Source of the DNA: Bacteroidales bacterium | Lineage (GTDB): Bacteria > Bacteroidota > Bacteroidia > Bacteroidales > UBA932 | Assembly (NCBI GenBank): GCA_015060225.1 | Contig: SUYX01000014.1 | Location: forward strand, 1-50,218 | Direction of reading: 5' to 3' | Length of the DNA stretch: 50,218 bases | Shown: positions 34,158-44,228 of the stretch, one piece after another | Layout: every line of letters starts with the position of its first letter | Position numbering within the stretch: position 1 is the first letter of the stretch | The notes under the pieces: generated by a model | Databases searched by the model: none | The model's input: the letters and a program-made list of their open reading frames with translations, nothing else | Told to the model about the DNA's origin: nothing | Translations under genes and position numbers: made by a program

Positions 34158-34190
34158 GAAAAACCCTGCAGATTTGCAGGGTTTTCTCTT
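34158..34190. terminator. Bidirectional terminator between convergent genes
   Basis: GAAAAACCCTGCA and TGCAGGGTTTTCTC form a 10-13 bp stem with a GATT loop. A and T tracts on both sides serve the kinase-like gene and the opposing Ntn hydrolase gene. Confidence 0.85.
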
Positions 34191-34192
34191 TC

Positions 34193-35371
34193 TTAGAATA
34201 TTTTTTCCACCTCTTTGTATACAGCCTCCAAATCAGCAGATGTTGCCTCTCCTTTCCTTATTTTTTCTACTATAGGATTTGCCATCTCAAACACCTTGTT
34301 CTCTATCTCTACAGCAGGTTTCATATACTTCTCTATAGCATAATAATTGAGATATTTGTTTCCGTTACCTCTCTTTATAGGGAAAATCTCTTTTTTCTTC
34401 TCCAGTACCCAGTCACACATTTTTGCATTGGCTGTCTCTTTTGCTGTCATGAACGCAGGAACATTGTCACCATTTGATACCATAAGAGGAACTGCCACTC
34501 CTACAGGTGGATAACCTAAGATTGTCCACATTACTGTATTTGAAGGTTTTTCACCTTTCTTTACACCCTCAACCACAATAGAACATGTAGAAGATTTTCT
34601 AGGGATGAAATCCTGGTCAAAGAACCATCCGTTACATTTGTCAACCAATTCCTTATCCTTATTCAAATCTATTCCCAATACGGAGTGGTAGAATGTACGG
34701 GAAAGGTTCTGCATAATCCACTGCGGTGTAATTGCACCATTCCTGTTAATCTGCTCCTTTACAATCTTGTCTGCATTGGTATATCTTACATAACCCATAC
34801 CATCATTCAATCTTCCTGTATTTGAATGGTTAGTATATACAAGATATCCCTGAGGGGCAATTTTTGGATCATTTACATCCACTTTGCTCCATGAATCATT
34901 GTTTACCTCATAATAAGCTGCACCTCCTTCAGCATCTATAACACCAAAATTGGCCTCTACACCCATAGGTCTTTTATATTTGTCCAACATCTTCTCAAAA
35001 TCTGCCAATGTCCTGCAAGTAGCAAGGGCCTTGAACATTACTACACCCTCCTTATCCATCATTTTTGAAGGTACATCATCATCTTTAAGGTTGTATGATG
35101 CTGTATTCATAATTGAGAAACCTACCTCATTTGTTCCTGTCCAAGCTTCATTATTGAAGAAGTCCGGTGAGTTTATAAGTGCATAGAAAGTATATTTCTC
35201 CCCTTTAAAATATTGTATTCTGTTATTTGGCTCACCTGTATCCCTGTGTTTCCACATCAAAGGTCTCCCGTCGGGAGTAGCCTTACCGGTAAATATTGCA
35301 GATGTACATGCAAATACATCTGAAGATAGCAATAAACATATTGCAAAAACTGCTGTTAAAATTCTTTTCAT
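34193..35371 (-). CDS. Exported linear-amide C-N hydrolase (choloylglycine hydrolase/C45-like)
   Basis: A 392-residue Ntn hydrolase. A signal peptide (MKRILTAVFAICLLLSSDVFA) ends directly before Cys22 of CTSAIFTGKATPDGRPLMWK, so signal cleavage would expose the N-terminal nucleophile, as in bile-salt hydrolase and penicillin V acylase relatives. NFGVIDAEGGAAYYEVN and the Asn/Arg-containing YLVYTNHSNTGR are family core segments. It probably hydrolyses amide bonds of N-acyl amino acids or peptides outside the cytoplasm. Bile-salt activity cannot be claimed from sequence. It is followed upstream by ruvB on the same strand with 21 bp between. Confidence 0.85.
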   Translation of the reverse strand: MKRILTAVFAICLLLSSDVFACTSAIFTGKATPDGRPLMWKHRDTGEPNNRIQYFKGEKYTFYALINSPDFFNNEAWTGTNEVGFSIMNTASYNLKDDDVPSKMMDKEGVVMFKALATCRTLADFEKMLDKYKRPMGVEANFGVIDAEGGAAYYEVNNDSWSKVDVNDPKIAPQGYLVYTNHSNTGRLNDGMGYVRYTNADKIVKEQINRNGAITPQWIMQNLSRTFYHSVLGIDLNKDKELVDKCNGWFFDQDFIPRKSSTCSIVVEGVKKGEKPSNTVMWTILGYPPVGVAVPLMVSNGDNVPAFMTAKETANAKMCDWVLEKKKEIFPIKRGNGNKYLNYYAIEKYMKPAVEIENKVFEMANPIVEKIRKGEATSADLEAVYKEVEKIF

Positions 35372-35392
35372 AGTTATATAAGTTTATAGTAA

Positions 35393-36418
35393 TCAAAATA
35401 ATGTGTCAGGAGAATATCTCTCTATACCCAGATGCTTGTATGCCAGCTCTGTAACTTCCCTTCCCCTTGGTGTCCTGTGTATAAATCCCTCTTTTATGAG
35501 AAAAGGTTCATAAACCTCCTCCAAAGTTCCCGGATCTTCCCCTACAGCAGTTGCTATTGTATTCACACCTACAGGACCTCCCTTGAATTTGTTTATTATT
35601 GTGGTCAAAATCTTGTTGTCCATAAGGTCAAGCCCCCTTTTGTCTATATTGAGGGCATCCAATGCATATCTTGTTATAGGAAGATCAATTCTTCCTGTCC
35701 CTTCTACTTGGGCGAAATCCCTTACCCTCCTCAACAGGGAGTTTGCTATACGGGGCGTTCCCCTGCTCCTGCACGCTATTTCAAGTGCAGCCTGGCTGTC
35801 TATACCTATATTAAGTATTTTTGCGCTCCTTTCAACTATCTTCTGCAATACATTGGAATCATAATATTCCAGATGACATTGGATGCCAAATCTGGCCCTT
35901 AAAGGAGATGTAAGGAGTCCGCTCCTGGTTGTTGCCCCTACCAAAGTAAAAGGATTCAACGAAATCTGTACTGAACGGGCACCTGGACCCTTATCAATCA
36001 TTATATCTATTCTGTAATCTTCCATTGCAGAATAAAGATACTCTTCCACTACAGGTGAAAGACGGTGTATCTCATCTATAAACAGCACATCACCCTCTTC
36101 CAGACTTGTAAGCAGACCGGCCAAATCTCCCGGCTTGTCCAAAATAGGACCGGAAGTAATTTTCATTGAAACCCCCAGTTCATTGGCTATTATATTGGCA
36201 AGTGTAGTTTTTCCCAATCCTGGAGGACCATGGAAAAGTACATGATCCAATGATTCACCCCTCTGTTTGGCAGCTTTTACAAAAACCTTAAGATTTTTGA
36301 GTATTTTTTCCTGACCGGAGAAATCCTCAAATTCCTTTGGTCTTATGACACCTTCTATATCTCCCTCAGATTGCATTACTGCTTTTCTGGGATCAAAATT
36401 TTTTTCCAATCCGTTCAT
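35393..36418 (-). CDS. ruvB: Holliday junction branch migration ATPase RuvB
   Basis: A 341-residue AAA+ motor that drives branch migration with RuvA. Walker [13 protein letters not shown], Walker [10 protein letters not shown], sensor 1 [10 protein letters not shown], the arginine finger region ([12 protein letters not shown]) and sensor 2 [14 protein letters not shown] are all intact, and the C-terminal winged helix ends [15 protein letters not shown]. The length is normal. Its 5' side is the putative origin region, and it is transcribed away from it. Confidence 0.97.
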   Translation of the reverse strand: MNGLEKNFDPRKAVMQSEGDIEGVIRPKEFEDFSGQEKILKNLKVFVKAAKQRGESLDHVLFHGPPGLGKTTLANIIANELGVSMKITSGPILDKPGDLAGLLTSLEEGDVLFIDEIHRLSPVVEEYLYSAMEDYRIDIMIDKGPGARSVQISLNPFTLVGATTRSGLLTSPLRARFGIQCHLEYYDSNVLQKIVERSAKILNIGIDSQAALEIACRSRGTPRIANSLLRRVRDFAQVEGTGRIDLPITRYALDALNIDKRGLDLMDNKILTTIINKFKGGPVGVNTIATAVGEDPGTLEEVYEPFLIKEGFIHRTPRGREVTELAYKHLGIERYSPDTLF

Positions 36419-36832
36419 AACACAAATATAATCTTTTTATAAAAGAAATAATATGTTGTTTATTTATATTGTGTTGATATGTTGATAAATTTTCTTTTAA
36501 ACACCTGTGTTGATAATTTACAAAGTTATCAAAAATTAAAATTATTATAAAAAATTGATTTTTAAATATTTGATTATAAATATCAACAATTGTTGAAAAC
36601 TTTGTCATGATATATCAACAAGTAAAAAATGTTGATAACCGTTTTAAAAAATTATAATATGATTTTTTATTTTGTGCATTGTATGGAAGAAAAAATTTTT
36701 ATTTATCCAAAAAGGGGTTATTTCAAAGTTTATTTATTTTAAAGTTATCAACAGAGTTATCTTCATATATTTTTGAGTTTTCAACACCTTTTGTAGAGAT
36801 TGTTAAAAACTTGATTTAATTTTGCATCCTGT
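36419..36832. other. Candidate chromosomal replication origin (oriC)
   Basis: A 414-bp gap between divergent ruvB and mfd with no ORF. Four exact TTATCAACA boxes (either strand) lie at 36480-36488, 36508-36516, 36630-36638 and 36745-36753, one base from the classical DnaA box. Near matches lie at 36472, 36526, 36580, 36612 and 36703 (TTATCCAAA). Between the box groups, 36531-36583 is almost pure A/T and could unwind. Gene orientation and base skew both switch here (see findings). A -7 element TAATTTTG (36817-36824) lies at its right end for mfd. No dnaA gene is nearby. Confidence 0.65.
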
Positions 36833-39800
36833 ATGAAAAACAATATTCTTTCCGGTGAATTTGCCAGACAGGAGGCTTTTGAAGAGCTTGTAAAGGAGAT
36901 AGGAGATAGTGAAGTATCAAGGATACAGGTAAAGGGGCTTTATGGTTCTTCCAAATCTCTCCTTTTTTCATCTTCTTTGGGTAAAGGGGTGAATTTTGTC
37001 ATTATGGACAATAAAGAAGAGGCACAATTCTTTACCAATGACCTTTATAATCTTTTGGATGAGGAGAGTGTCTTCTTTTTTCCTACCTCTTCCAATTTTA
37101 TATCCAATAAAATCAATACAATAAAGGATTCATCACAAAAAGTGCAGAGGAGTGCCGCCATCAGTGCCCTCAATTCTTTTGTCAATGGCAAAAATAAGGA
37201 AAAGAGTATAGTGGTTGTGGCTTATCCGGCTTCAATTTATGAGAATATTCCCAACAGTAAGGTGTTGAAAAAAAATATACTCTCCATTAAAAAAGGGGAG
37301 ATGGTTTCCCACGAATTCATAAAAGAAGCGCTTCAGGAATATAAGTTTGAAAAGGTTGATTTTGTAGGTGAGCCAGGACAATTTGCTTTAAGGGGAAGTA
37401 TAATAGATCTTTTTTCATACTCTTCAGATAAACCTTACAGAATAGATTTTTTTGGAAATGAGGTTGAAAGTATAAGGGAATTTGATACAAATACACAAAG
37501 GTCACAACAGGAACTTGAGAAGATTGAGATATTCCCCAATATATATGATGAGGGAGGTATCGATACAGGAGAGGGTACAGATGTTTTTGAATTTGTCGGG
37601 AAGGGGAACAGTACCGTATGGGTAAATGACATTACGGTGCTTCAGGGAGAACAATATGATAAAGTGAGGGAAAGCATTTTCAGAAATAGGGTAATTTCTT
37701 TCAATCATTTGGAGGGAAATGTAAGTGAGGTGGAGTTCAGGGTATCCCCACAACCATCGTTCAACAAGAATTTCGGTTTGCTGCTTTCAGATATAAACAA
37801 GAAGATAGCAGACGGATATACCATATATATAAGCAGTGAGAATGAAAGGCAGTTTGAGAGGTTGAGGAATATTTTTGCCCATAATAATGGTGACAATATC
37901 TCTTCTGTACCAAAATTTACAGAAATGCACTGCTCCTTGCATACAGGTTTTGTTGATACCATTACAAAAATATGCCTGTATACCGACCATCAGATTTTTG
38001 ACCGTTACCACAGAGTTAAGATAAAAAGGGAGGTTCCAAGAAGTGAGCGTCTTACCCTCAATGAATTAAGTGCTTTTCAGATTGGAGACTACATAGTGCA
38101 TATAGACCACGGGGTAGGTATTTTTGGAGGTCTTGTAAAGACTAATATCAATGGAAAGGTTCAGGAAGCCATAAAGCTCATATATAAGGATAATGATGTA
38201 ATATTCGTATCTATTCATGGAATACACAGGATTTCCAGATATAAAAGCAAGGAGAGTGCTCCTCCAAAAATATACAAGTTGGGGACTGGGGCATGGGAAA
38301 AACTCAAGACACAGACCAAGAACAAGGTAAAGGATATTGCCAAGGACCTCATAAAGTTATATGCGGAGAGGAGGCAGGCAAAAGGTTTTTCTTTTTCTCC
38401 CGACAGTTATCTCCAGCATGAACTTGAGGCATCTTTCATGTATGAGGATACTCCCGACCAGCTTAAGACTACCCAGGCCGTGAAGGAGGATATGGAGAGG
38501 GATTATCCAATGGACCGTCTGGTGTGCGGAGATGTGGGGTTCGGCAAGACAGAGATAGCGGTTAGGGCTGCCTTTAAAGCAGCAGTTGACGGCAAACAGG
38601 TAGCTCTCCTGGTTCCTACAACCATCCTTGCACTGCAGCATTACAAGACATTCTGCCGCAGGCTCAAGGATTTTCCCTGTAATATAGAATATCTGAGCCG
38701 TCTCAAGACACCAAAGGAGATAAAGCAGATAGCTGAAAACCTTAAAAGCGGAAAAACAGATATAGTGATTGGTACGCACAGGCTTCTTAATAAAGAGATA
38801 CAGTTCAAAGATCTTGGTCTGCTCATAATAGATGAGGAGCAGAAGTTTGGAGTGGCTGCCAAAGAGAAGTTGAGGCAGCTGAAGCTTTCTGTAGATACAC
38901 TTACCCTTACAGCAACACCTATACCGCGCACTTTGCAGTTTTCGCTGTTGGGTGCACGTGACCTTTCCATAATAAATACACCTCCACCAAACAGGCTTCC
39001 TGTGCAGACAGAGATTATAGATTTTAATGAAGATATTATAAGGGATGCCATAAATTATGAGTTGGAGAGGGGAGGTCAGGTATATTTTGTCCACAACAGA
39101 GTTGAGGATATAATGGCAGTAGAGGATATAATAAAGAGGATATGCCCGGGCATAAAGACATGTACAGGGCACGGGCAGATGGATCCAAAGGAGCTGGAAG
39201 GGAAGGTACTTGATTTTATGGCAGGAGATTATGACATCCTCATAGCTACAACTATAGTAGAAAATGGTATAGATATACCAAATGCAAATACAATAATAAT
39301 AAATCAGGCACAGAATTTCGGTTTGAGTGACCTTCACCAGTTGAGGGGTAGGGTAGGGCGCTCCAACCAGAAGGCTTTCTGTTATCTCATAGTGCCGTCA
39401 ATGGCCTCCATTACAGATGATGCCCGCCGCAGATTGAGGGCAATAGAGGCTTTCTCAGATCTTGGAAGCGGATTCAACATTGCAATGCAGGATCTTGATA
39501 TAAGGGGGGCAGGTAACCTTCTTGGGGGAGAGCAGAGCGGATTTATTGCCGATATGGGATTTGAAACATACCAAAGGATACTTGCAGAGGCATTCATGGA
39601 GATAAAACAGGAGGAGGGGAACAGCAGGGAAGCCATCAAGGAGGCAAAGAAAGGGGAGAAGAATGAGATGATGTATAAAGAGGCTCTTTTATCGGGAAGA
39701 GGGGAAGAAAAATACATCACAGACTGCACAATAGATACAGACATGGAACTTCTTATTCCCGACAGTTACATCTCTATAACATCAGAGAAAATACGTCTGT

Positions 39801-40186
39801 ACAAGGAACTGGATGCTATTGCCTCTGAAGAAGCTTTGGACAAGTTCGTTGATGATCTGAGGGACAGATTTGGAGAACTTCCTTCACAGCTTGTCCAGCT
39901 AACCTATGTGGTGAGGTTGAGAAGGGTGGCTATACAGATGGGATTTGAGAGAATAGTGCTTAAAAATAATATGATGCTGGTATATTTTGTAACCAACCAG
40001 CAGTCCCAATATTACAGTTCTCCTCTTTTTGCATCAATACTCAACTATATAAATGCTTCACACGGCAATATGGCGGTAAGTGAGCAAAATGGTAAATTAT
40101 TGCTTAAAATTAGAGGTATCAGCACTATAGAAAAAGGATATAATATTGTGTATAAAATGAAAATGTCTATCTTTGCCACCTCGTAA
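36833..40186 (+). CDS. mfd: Transcription-repair coupling factor Mfd
   Basis: A 1117-residue DNA translocase that removes stalled RNA polymerase and recruits UvrA. Order: UvrB-like N-terminal domains (about 1-330), an RNAP-interacting CarD-like domain (about 425-480, with GDYIVHIDHGVGIFGGL), then the RecG-like helicase core with Walker A CGDVGFGKTEIAVRAA, DEEQ box LIIDEEQKFGV, TLTATPIPRTLQFS, and motif VI QLRGRVGRSNQKAFCYL. The C-terminal TRCF domain follows from about 960. The length is typical. It starts right after the oriC-like region and is oriented away from it. Confidence 0.97.
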   Translation: MKNNILSGEFARQEAFEELVKEIGDSEVSRIQVKGLYGSSKSLLFSSSLGKGVNFVIMDNKEEAQFFTNDLYNLLDEESVFFFPTSSNFISNKINTIKDSSQKVQRSAAISALNSFVNGKNKEKSIVVVAYPASIYENIPNSKVLKKNILSIKKGEMVSHEFIKEALQEYKFEKVDFVGEPGQFALRGSIIDLFSYSSDKPYRIDFFGNEVESIREFDTNTQRSQQELEKIEIFPNIYDEGGIDTGEGTDVFEFVGKGNSTVWVNDITVLQGEQYDKVRESIFRNRVISFNHLEGNVSEVEFRVSPQPSFNKNFGLLLSDINKKIADGYTIYISSENERQFERLRNIFAHNNGDNISSVPKFTEMHCSLHTGFVDTITKICLYTDHQIFDRYHRVKIKREVPRSERLTLNELSAFQIGDYIVHIDHGVGIFGGLVKTNINGKVQEAIKLIYKDNDVIFVSIHGIHRISRYKSKESAPPKIYKLGTGAWEKLKTQTKNKVKDIAKDLIKLYAERRQAKGFSFSPDSYLQHELEASFMYEDTPDQLKTTQAVKEDMERDYPMDRLVCGDVGFGKTEIAVRAAFKAAVDGKQVALLVPTTILALQHYKTFCRRLKDFPCNIEYLSRLKTPKEIKQIAENLKSGKTDIVIGTHRLLNKEIQFKDLGLLIIDEEQKFGVAAKEKLRQLKLSVDTLTLTATPIPRTLQFSLLGARDLSIINTPPPNRLPVQTEIIDFNEDIIRDAINYELERGGQVYFVHNRVEDIMAVEDIIKRICPGIKTCTGHGQMDPKELEGKVLDFMAGDYDILIATTIVENGIDIPNANTIIINQAQNFGLSDLHQLRGRVGRSNQKAFCYLIVPSMASITDDARRRLRAIEAFSDLGSGFNIAMQDLDIRGAGNLLGGEQSGFIADMGFETYQRILAEAFMEIKQEEGNSREAIKEAKKGEKNEMMYKEALLSGRGEEKYITDCTIDTDMELLIPDSYISITSEKIRLYKELDAIASEEALDKFVDDLRDRFGELPSQLVQLTYVVRLRRVAIQMGFERIVLKNNMMLVYFVTNQQSQYYSSPLFASILNYINASHGNMAVSEQNGKLLLKIRGISTIEKGYNIVYKMKMSIFATS

Positions 40187-40192
40187 AGTGTT

Positions 40193-40924
40193 ATGCCAGT
40201 GACAAATTTACTTATTGATATAGGCAATTCAAACTGTAAGGCGGCATTTGGCACCGGAGGTGAATTGGGGGATATTTTAAGGAGTTCTGATACTGATGTT
40301 ACAGGATTCATCCTTTCTGTGGCAGGTGACAGGGAGATAGATGTGATTGTACTTTCAACGGTAAGGGAAGAGGATCCTCAGATGGAGAAGAGATTGGAGG
40401 CCAGATGCAGGAAACTTGTAGTCCTGAAACCTTCAACAAAGCTTCCTGTAGATTTCCAGTTTGGTTTCCCGGCATCTACCCTGGGTTCAGACAGACTGGC
40501 CGGGGCTCTGGCAGTGGCTATGCTTTTTCCCGGAAAGGATTGTATAAAGTTTGATTTTGGTACAGCCCTTACAGTGGATTTTATAGATGGGGACGGTGTT
40601 TTCAAAGGTGGTAACATATCATTGGGAATGACAAGCAGATTCAGGGCTCTAAATGTGTTTACAAAGAGGTTGCCAATGGTTGTACCGGGGGAGGAAGTGT
40701 GCAGTTTCGGGACAAATACTGCGCAGGCTCTGGAGGCCGGTGTAGTTTTAGGTATGAAATTTGAAGTAGAAGGATATATAAACAAATATCCGGGCCATAC
40801 GATAATTTTTACGGGTGGAGACTCTTTTTATTTTGCAGAAAAACTCAAAAGTCCCATCTTTGTAGTTCCAAATTTGGTACTGGTGGGGTTAGCTCTAATA
40901 GCGGATTATTATGTACAGAATTAA
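40193..40924 (+). CDS. coaX: Type III pantothenate kinase
   Basis: A 243-residue CoaX that phosphorylates pantothenate in the first step of CoA synthesis, using the ASKHA fold. The ATP-binding P-loop-like DIGNSNCKAAF is at about 8-18, the pantothenate-binding GSDRLAGALA at about 97-106, the Asp of KFDFGTALTVDF at about 122, GGNISLGM and the C-terminal IFTGGDS. It is 6 bp after mfd. The 3' end overlaps the start of the next gene by 14 bp. It heads a block of cell-envelope genes. Confidence 0.95.
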   Translation: MPVTNLLIDIGNSNCKAAFGTGGELGDILRSSDTDVTGFILSVAGDREIDVIVLSTVREEDPQMEKRLEARCRKLVVLKPSTKLPVDFQFGFPASTLGSDRLAGALAVAMLFPGKDCIKFDFGTALTVDFIDGDGVFKGGNISLGMTSRFRALNVFTKRLPMVVPGEEVCSFGTNTAQALEAGVVLGMKFEVEGYINKYPGHTIIFTGGDSFYFAEKLKSPIFVVPNLVLVGLALIADYYVQN

Positions 40925-42218
40925 TTTAATAGTGAGAGTGACAATTTTTGCCATCCTTTGTTCTGTGTTCGGATACAGTTCCTATGCCCAGACTACGGAT
41001 GCTCTGGGTACTTATACCCCATACTCCCTTTTTGGTCTGGGAGAGTTGGAGAAACAGGGCACAGCCGTAAACAAGGGTATGGGTGGAATAGGTGTAGGAG
41101 TAAGGGACAACAGGGTTATCAACTTTGTTAATCCCGCTTCAATAACAGACAGGGATACACTGTCGTTCATGCTTGATTTTGGTTTGAGCCAGAAAAATTT
41201 CTACAGCACTAACGGAAAAGCGGACGGGGCGTACAATACTGCCAATATGCACAATCTTGTCTTTACTGCTCCAATCTACAAGAAATCGGCCCTTATTGTA
41301 GGCATAACACCATTTAGCAATATAGGTTATAAGTTCAGGGAGAAGGAGACGGATACAAAACTCCTTGCAAAATATGGAGATATAACATATGAGAAGTTTG
41401 GAACAGGAAGCATAAGCCAGCTTTTCTTTGGAGGTGCAGTGAATCTTGCCCCTTATCTCTCTTTAGGAGCCGAGATGATCTACTATTTTGGAGCTCTCAA
41501 CAGAAACAGCAATGTCATTTTTGGAACTGATTATTCAATCAGGGACATTACTACCGGATGGGATTATGACATGAGTGCAATGGGAGGCAGAATAGGGGTG
41601 CAGTATTTCAATGAGGTTGCGGCCAACACTACCCTTACAATTGGTGCGACATACAGGTTTTCTACGGAACTTGACGGTAACTACTCACGTTTCGCATCTG
41701 TAGAGGTGAACGGCACTCCGGTTGATACAGTAATGATGGAGTCTTATGACAACTATAAGGTGGAGATCCCTTCGGAGATAGCTTTCGGTTTTTCATTGAG
41801 AAAGAAGGACAAGTGGCTTGTAGGTTTTGATTATACCAGACAGGATTGGAAAGGTTCCTATTTCGGAGAGACCCCAGGAGTGGACTTCAAACCCGGAACA
41901 GCCTCATCGTTCAAGGTGGGTGTTGAGTTTATCCCCAACAGATACGATATCAGATATTATCTGAAAAGAGCTACATATAGGGTGGGTGCATATTATGATG
42001 AATCATATATCAATATAGGTGGCAATAAGGTTAATGCCACCGGTGTGACATTTGGAATGTCCCTTCCGGTATTCAGGTGGAACAATGCATTCAGCTGGTC
42101 TGTGGATTTGGGGCAGAGAGGTTCTTTGAAGAATGGTATGGTAAGGGAGAGATATGTGCAGTTGAATATAAACATGAACTTGCATGACATGTGGTTCATA
42201 AAGAGAAAATATAATTAA
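40911..42218 (+). CDS. Outer-membrane beta-barrel protein (FadL/PorV-like)
   Basis: A 435-residue exported protein with a signal peptide ending SSYAQ. The mature N-terminus LGTYTPYSLFGLGELEKQGTAVNKGMGGIGVGVRD resembles (split at about GELEK) the FadL-type barrels of Bacteroidota. Many alternating hydrophobic strands follow, ending in VQLNINMNLHDMW. The start codon is within the coaX reading frame, so the two are likely coupled. Its cargo is unknown; its place before a TPR protein and lptC suggests an envelope role. Confidence 0.8.
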   Translation: MYRINLIVRVTIFAILCSVFGYSSYAQTTDALGTYTPYSLFGLGELEKQGTAVNKGMGGIGVGVRDNRVINFVNPASITDRDTLSFMLDFGLSQKNFYSTNGKADGAYNTANMHNLVFTAPIYKKSALIVGITPFSNIGYKFREKETDTKLLAKYGDITYEKFGTGSISQLFFGGAVNLAPYLSLGAEMIYYFGALNRNSNVIFGTDYSIRDITTGWDYDMSAMGGRIGVQYFNEVAANTTLTIGATYRFSTELDGNYSRFASVEVNGTPVDTVMMESYDNYKVEIPSEIAFGFSLRKKDKWLVGFDYTRQDWKGSYFGETPGVDFKPGTASSFKVGVEFIPNRYDIRYYLKRATYRVGAYYDESYINIGGNKVNATGVTFGMSLPVFRWNNAFSWSVDLGQRGSLKNGMVRERYVQLNINMNLHDMWFIKRKYN

Positions 42219-42244
42219 TAAACATAAAACTTAAAAAAAGAATC

Positions 42245-43573
42245 ATGAAAAAAATGCACGTTTGCTTTACTCTGGTTGTTGCATTGATGTTTGGAATTTC
42301 TGTTTCTGCCAATGCTCAGGGTAAGTATGGTAAAGACAGCGCAGAATGCGTAAGTCATTTGAACTTCTACAAAGATTACCTTAAACAGGGTAATATCAAT
42401 GAGGCTGCCACACAGTGGAGAGGTGCTTTGAAATATTGTCCTCCTACAGCAAGTCAGAACTTCTACATAGACGGTAGGAAAATTTACAAGAGCCTTATTT
42501 CAAAAAATGCGGGCAATGCACAGTTGAAACAATCTCTTGTTGATACAGTTATGCTTATCCACAAAAAGAGAATGGCAAGCTTCCCTAAGAGCAAGAAAAA
42601 TTCTTTAGAGAACATTGCATATGATATGATTGCATATTACAGTGCAAGCGCTCCAGAGAAGGTTTTGGCAGCCATTGAGGATGTAGTTGCCTTTACAGGT
42701 CCTAAAACTAAGGTTGCCTTGTTGGTTTCTTATATGGACAATGCTGCCGAGATGTTCAAGAAAAACAATTTAGAAGGAGAGAAAGTGCTTAAAGCTTATA
42801 CAGAGTACTCGGCAATCATTGACGGACAGTTGAAAGTTAACCCTTCTGATGCAAACAAAGAGGCAAGGGCTGCATTTGAGAATGCTTTCATTACCAGTGG
42901 TGTTGCAACTTGTGACAACCTGATTGCAGTATTTACTCCAAGATATGAGGCTGAGCCTACAAATGTAGAGGTTGTAAAACCTATTGTAAGCCTTTTGGGT
43001 GGAGATTCTGTTTGTGTAAACTCTGAGCTGTTCCTAAAAGCTGTAACTTCATTGCATCAGTTGGAGCCATCCCATACTTCTTCGTACTTCCTGTACAAAT
43101 TGCATGCTAGCAAGGGTAATGTTGATGAGGCTTTGAAATTTATGGAGGAGGCAATTGCAAGCGAGGAGTCTGACAATATGAAGGATGCTGAGCTTTTGTT
43201 TGAGCTTGCTGCCTACAATTTCAAGAATGGAAATCATGCGAAAGCTGTATCAGCTGCAAGATCTGCTGTAGAGAAAGATGCTGCTTTCGGAGGTAAGGCA
43301 AATCTTCTTATTGCAAATATCTGGGCTGGCCAGAGATGTACTGCAAATGATATGGACAACAGGGCAAAATATTGGGTAGCTGTAGATTACCTTAACAAGG
43401 CAAAGGCAGCTGACGACTCTTTGGCTGAAGAGGCAAACAAACTTATTGCTACTTACCGTAACTATTTCCCTAAGACAGAGGATGCTTTCATGTATGACCT
43501 TACTGACGGCAAACCTTACTCAATCTCTTGTGGTGGCCTGAATGCAACTACAACTGTAAGGACAATCAAATAG
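42245..43573 (+). CDS. Secreted tetratricopeptide-repeat protein
   Basis: A 442-residue protein with a signal peptide (about 1-24, ending SANAQ). It begins with ECVSHLNFYKDYLKQGNINEAATQWRGAL and ends with TPR-like units such as LFELAAYNFKNGNHAKAVSAA and YWVAVDYLNKAKAADD, each helix-turn-helix. It probably acts as a scaffold in the periplasm, for example with the barrel protein encoded 26 bp upstream. Function is not known. Confidence 0.82.
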   Translation: MKKMHVCFTLVVALMFGISVSANAQGKYGKDSAECVSHLNFYKDYLKQGNINEAATQWRGALKYCPPTASQNFYIDGRKIYKSLISKNAGNAQLKQSLVDTVMLIHKKRMASFPKSKKNSLENIAYDMIAYYSASAPEKVLAAIEDVVAFTGPKTKVALLVSYMDNAAEMFKKNNLEGEKVLKAYTEYSAIIDGQLKVNPSDANKEARAAFENAFITSGVATCDNLIAVFTPRYEAEPTNVEVVKPIVSLLGGDSVCVNSELFLKAVTSLHQLEPSHTSSYFLYKLHASKGNVDEALKFMEEAIASEESDNMKDAELLFELAAYNFKNGNHAKAVSAARSAVEKDAAFGGKANLLIANIWAGQRCTANDMDNRAKYWVAVDYLNKAKAADDSLAEEANKLIATYRNYFPKTEDAFMYDLTDGKPYSISCGGLNATTTVRTIK

Positions 43574-43584
43574 TTATTGATACA

Positions 43585-44223
43585 ATGTTGAGGGGTTTTC
43601 CCAATATAAGATTCGTATATATGGTAGTAATCGCATTGGCGGTTACTACCTTTGTTATATCTTGTAAGGGGGAAGAGAGGACAGATCCTATAGACCTTTC
43701 AAAGGTTCCGGTGCAGAGTGTTGAAAACATGAATGCTGTGCAGACAAAGGATGGCCTTCTTCAAATGAGGATGGAGGCAAAACTTCTGCAGAGGTTCAAG
43801 AACGATGATCAGTCATACGAACTTTTTCCCGACGGTTTTGATGTGTATGCCTATAATGAGGAGGGGGCACTTGAGACACATATCAAGTCTGATATGGCCA
43901 AACATACCACTACCGGAGAAGGGAACAAGAAGGTAGAAAAGTGGGAGGCTTTTGGAAATGTAGTGATTTCCAATTTTATAAAGGGGGAGAGACTTGAGAC
44001 CGATACCCTTTATTGGGATAGGGAGAAAGGGCGCATTTACACCCATTGTTTTGTAAAGATGTTCACCCCCCAGGGATTTATGCAGGGTTATGAGCTGGAG
44101 AGTGATGAGAGGGCCCGTAATGCAAATATCCTAAGACCGTTTGACAGTTACGGGATAATAAGCAATGATTCTACAGACATTTATATTGATACAGTCAATT
44201 TTATTGGACCGCAAAGAAAGTAG
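43585..44223 (+). CDS. lptC: LPS export periplasmic protein LptC
   Basis: A 212-residue inner-membrane-anchored protein of the Lpt bridge carrying lipopolysaccharide across the periplasm. After an N-terminal segment that may be a membrane anchor or a lipoprotein signal (VVIALAVTTFVISC, Cys at about 29), the beta-jellyroll has DGLLQMRMEAKLLQRF, LETHIKSDMAKH, WEAFGNVVISNFIKGERLETDTLYWDREKG (in parts) and GFMQGYELESDE, which is diagnostic. I chose the ATG at 43585 because upstream in-frame codons read into the preceding gene. The next gene follows after 5 bp. Confidence 0.9.
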   Translation: MLRGFPNIRFVYMVVIALAVTTFVISCKGEERTDPIDLSKVPVQSVENMNAVQTKDGLLQMRMEAKLLQRFKNDDQSYELFPDGFDVYAYNEEGALETHIKSDMAKHTTTGEGNKKVEKWEAFGNVVISNFIKGERLETDTLYWDREKGRIYTHCFVKMFTPQGFMQGYELESDERARNANILRPFDSYGIISNDSTDIYIDTVNFIGPQRK

Positions 44224-44228
44224 CAGCT

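Noticed and set aside
38357-39337. A 326-codon frame antisense to mfd
   Set aside because: It lies wholly opposite a well-conserved helicase core, is rich in Cys, Tyr and Ile as expected from antisense reading, and shows no motif.
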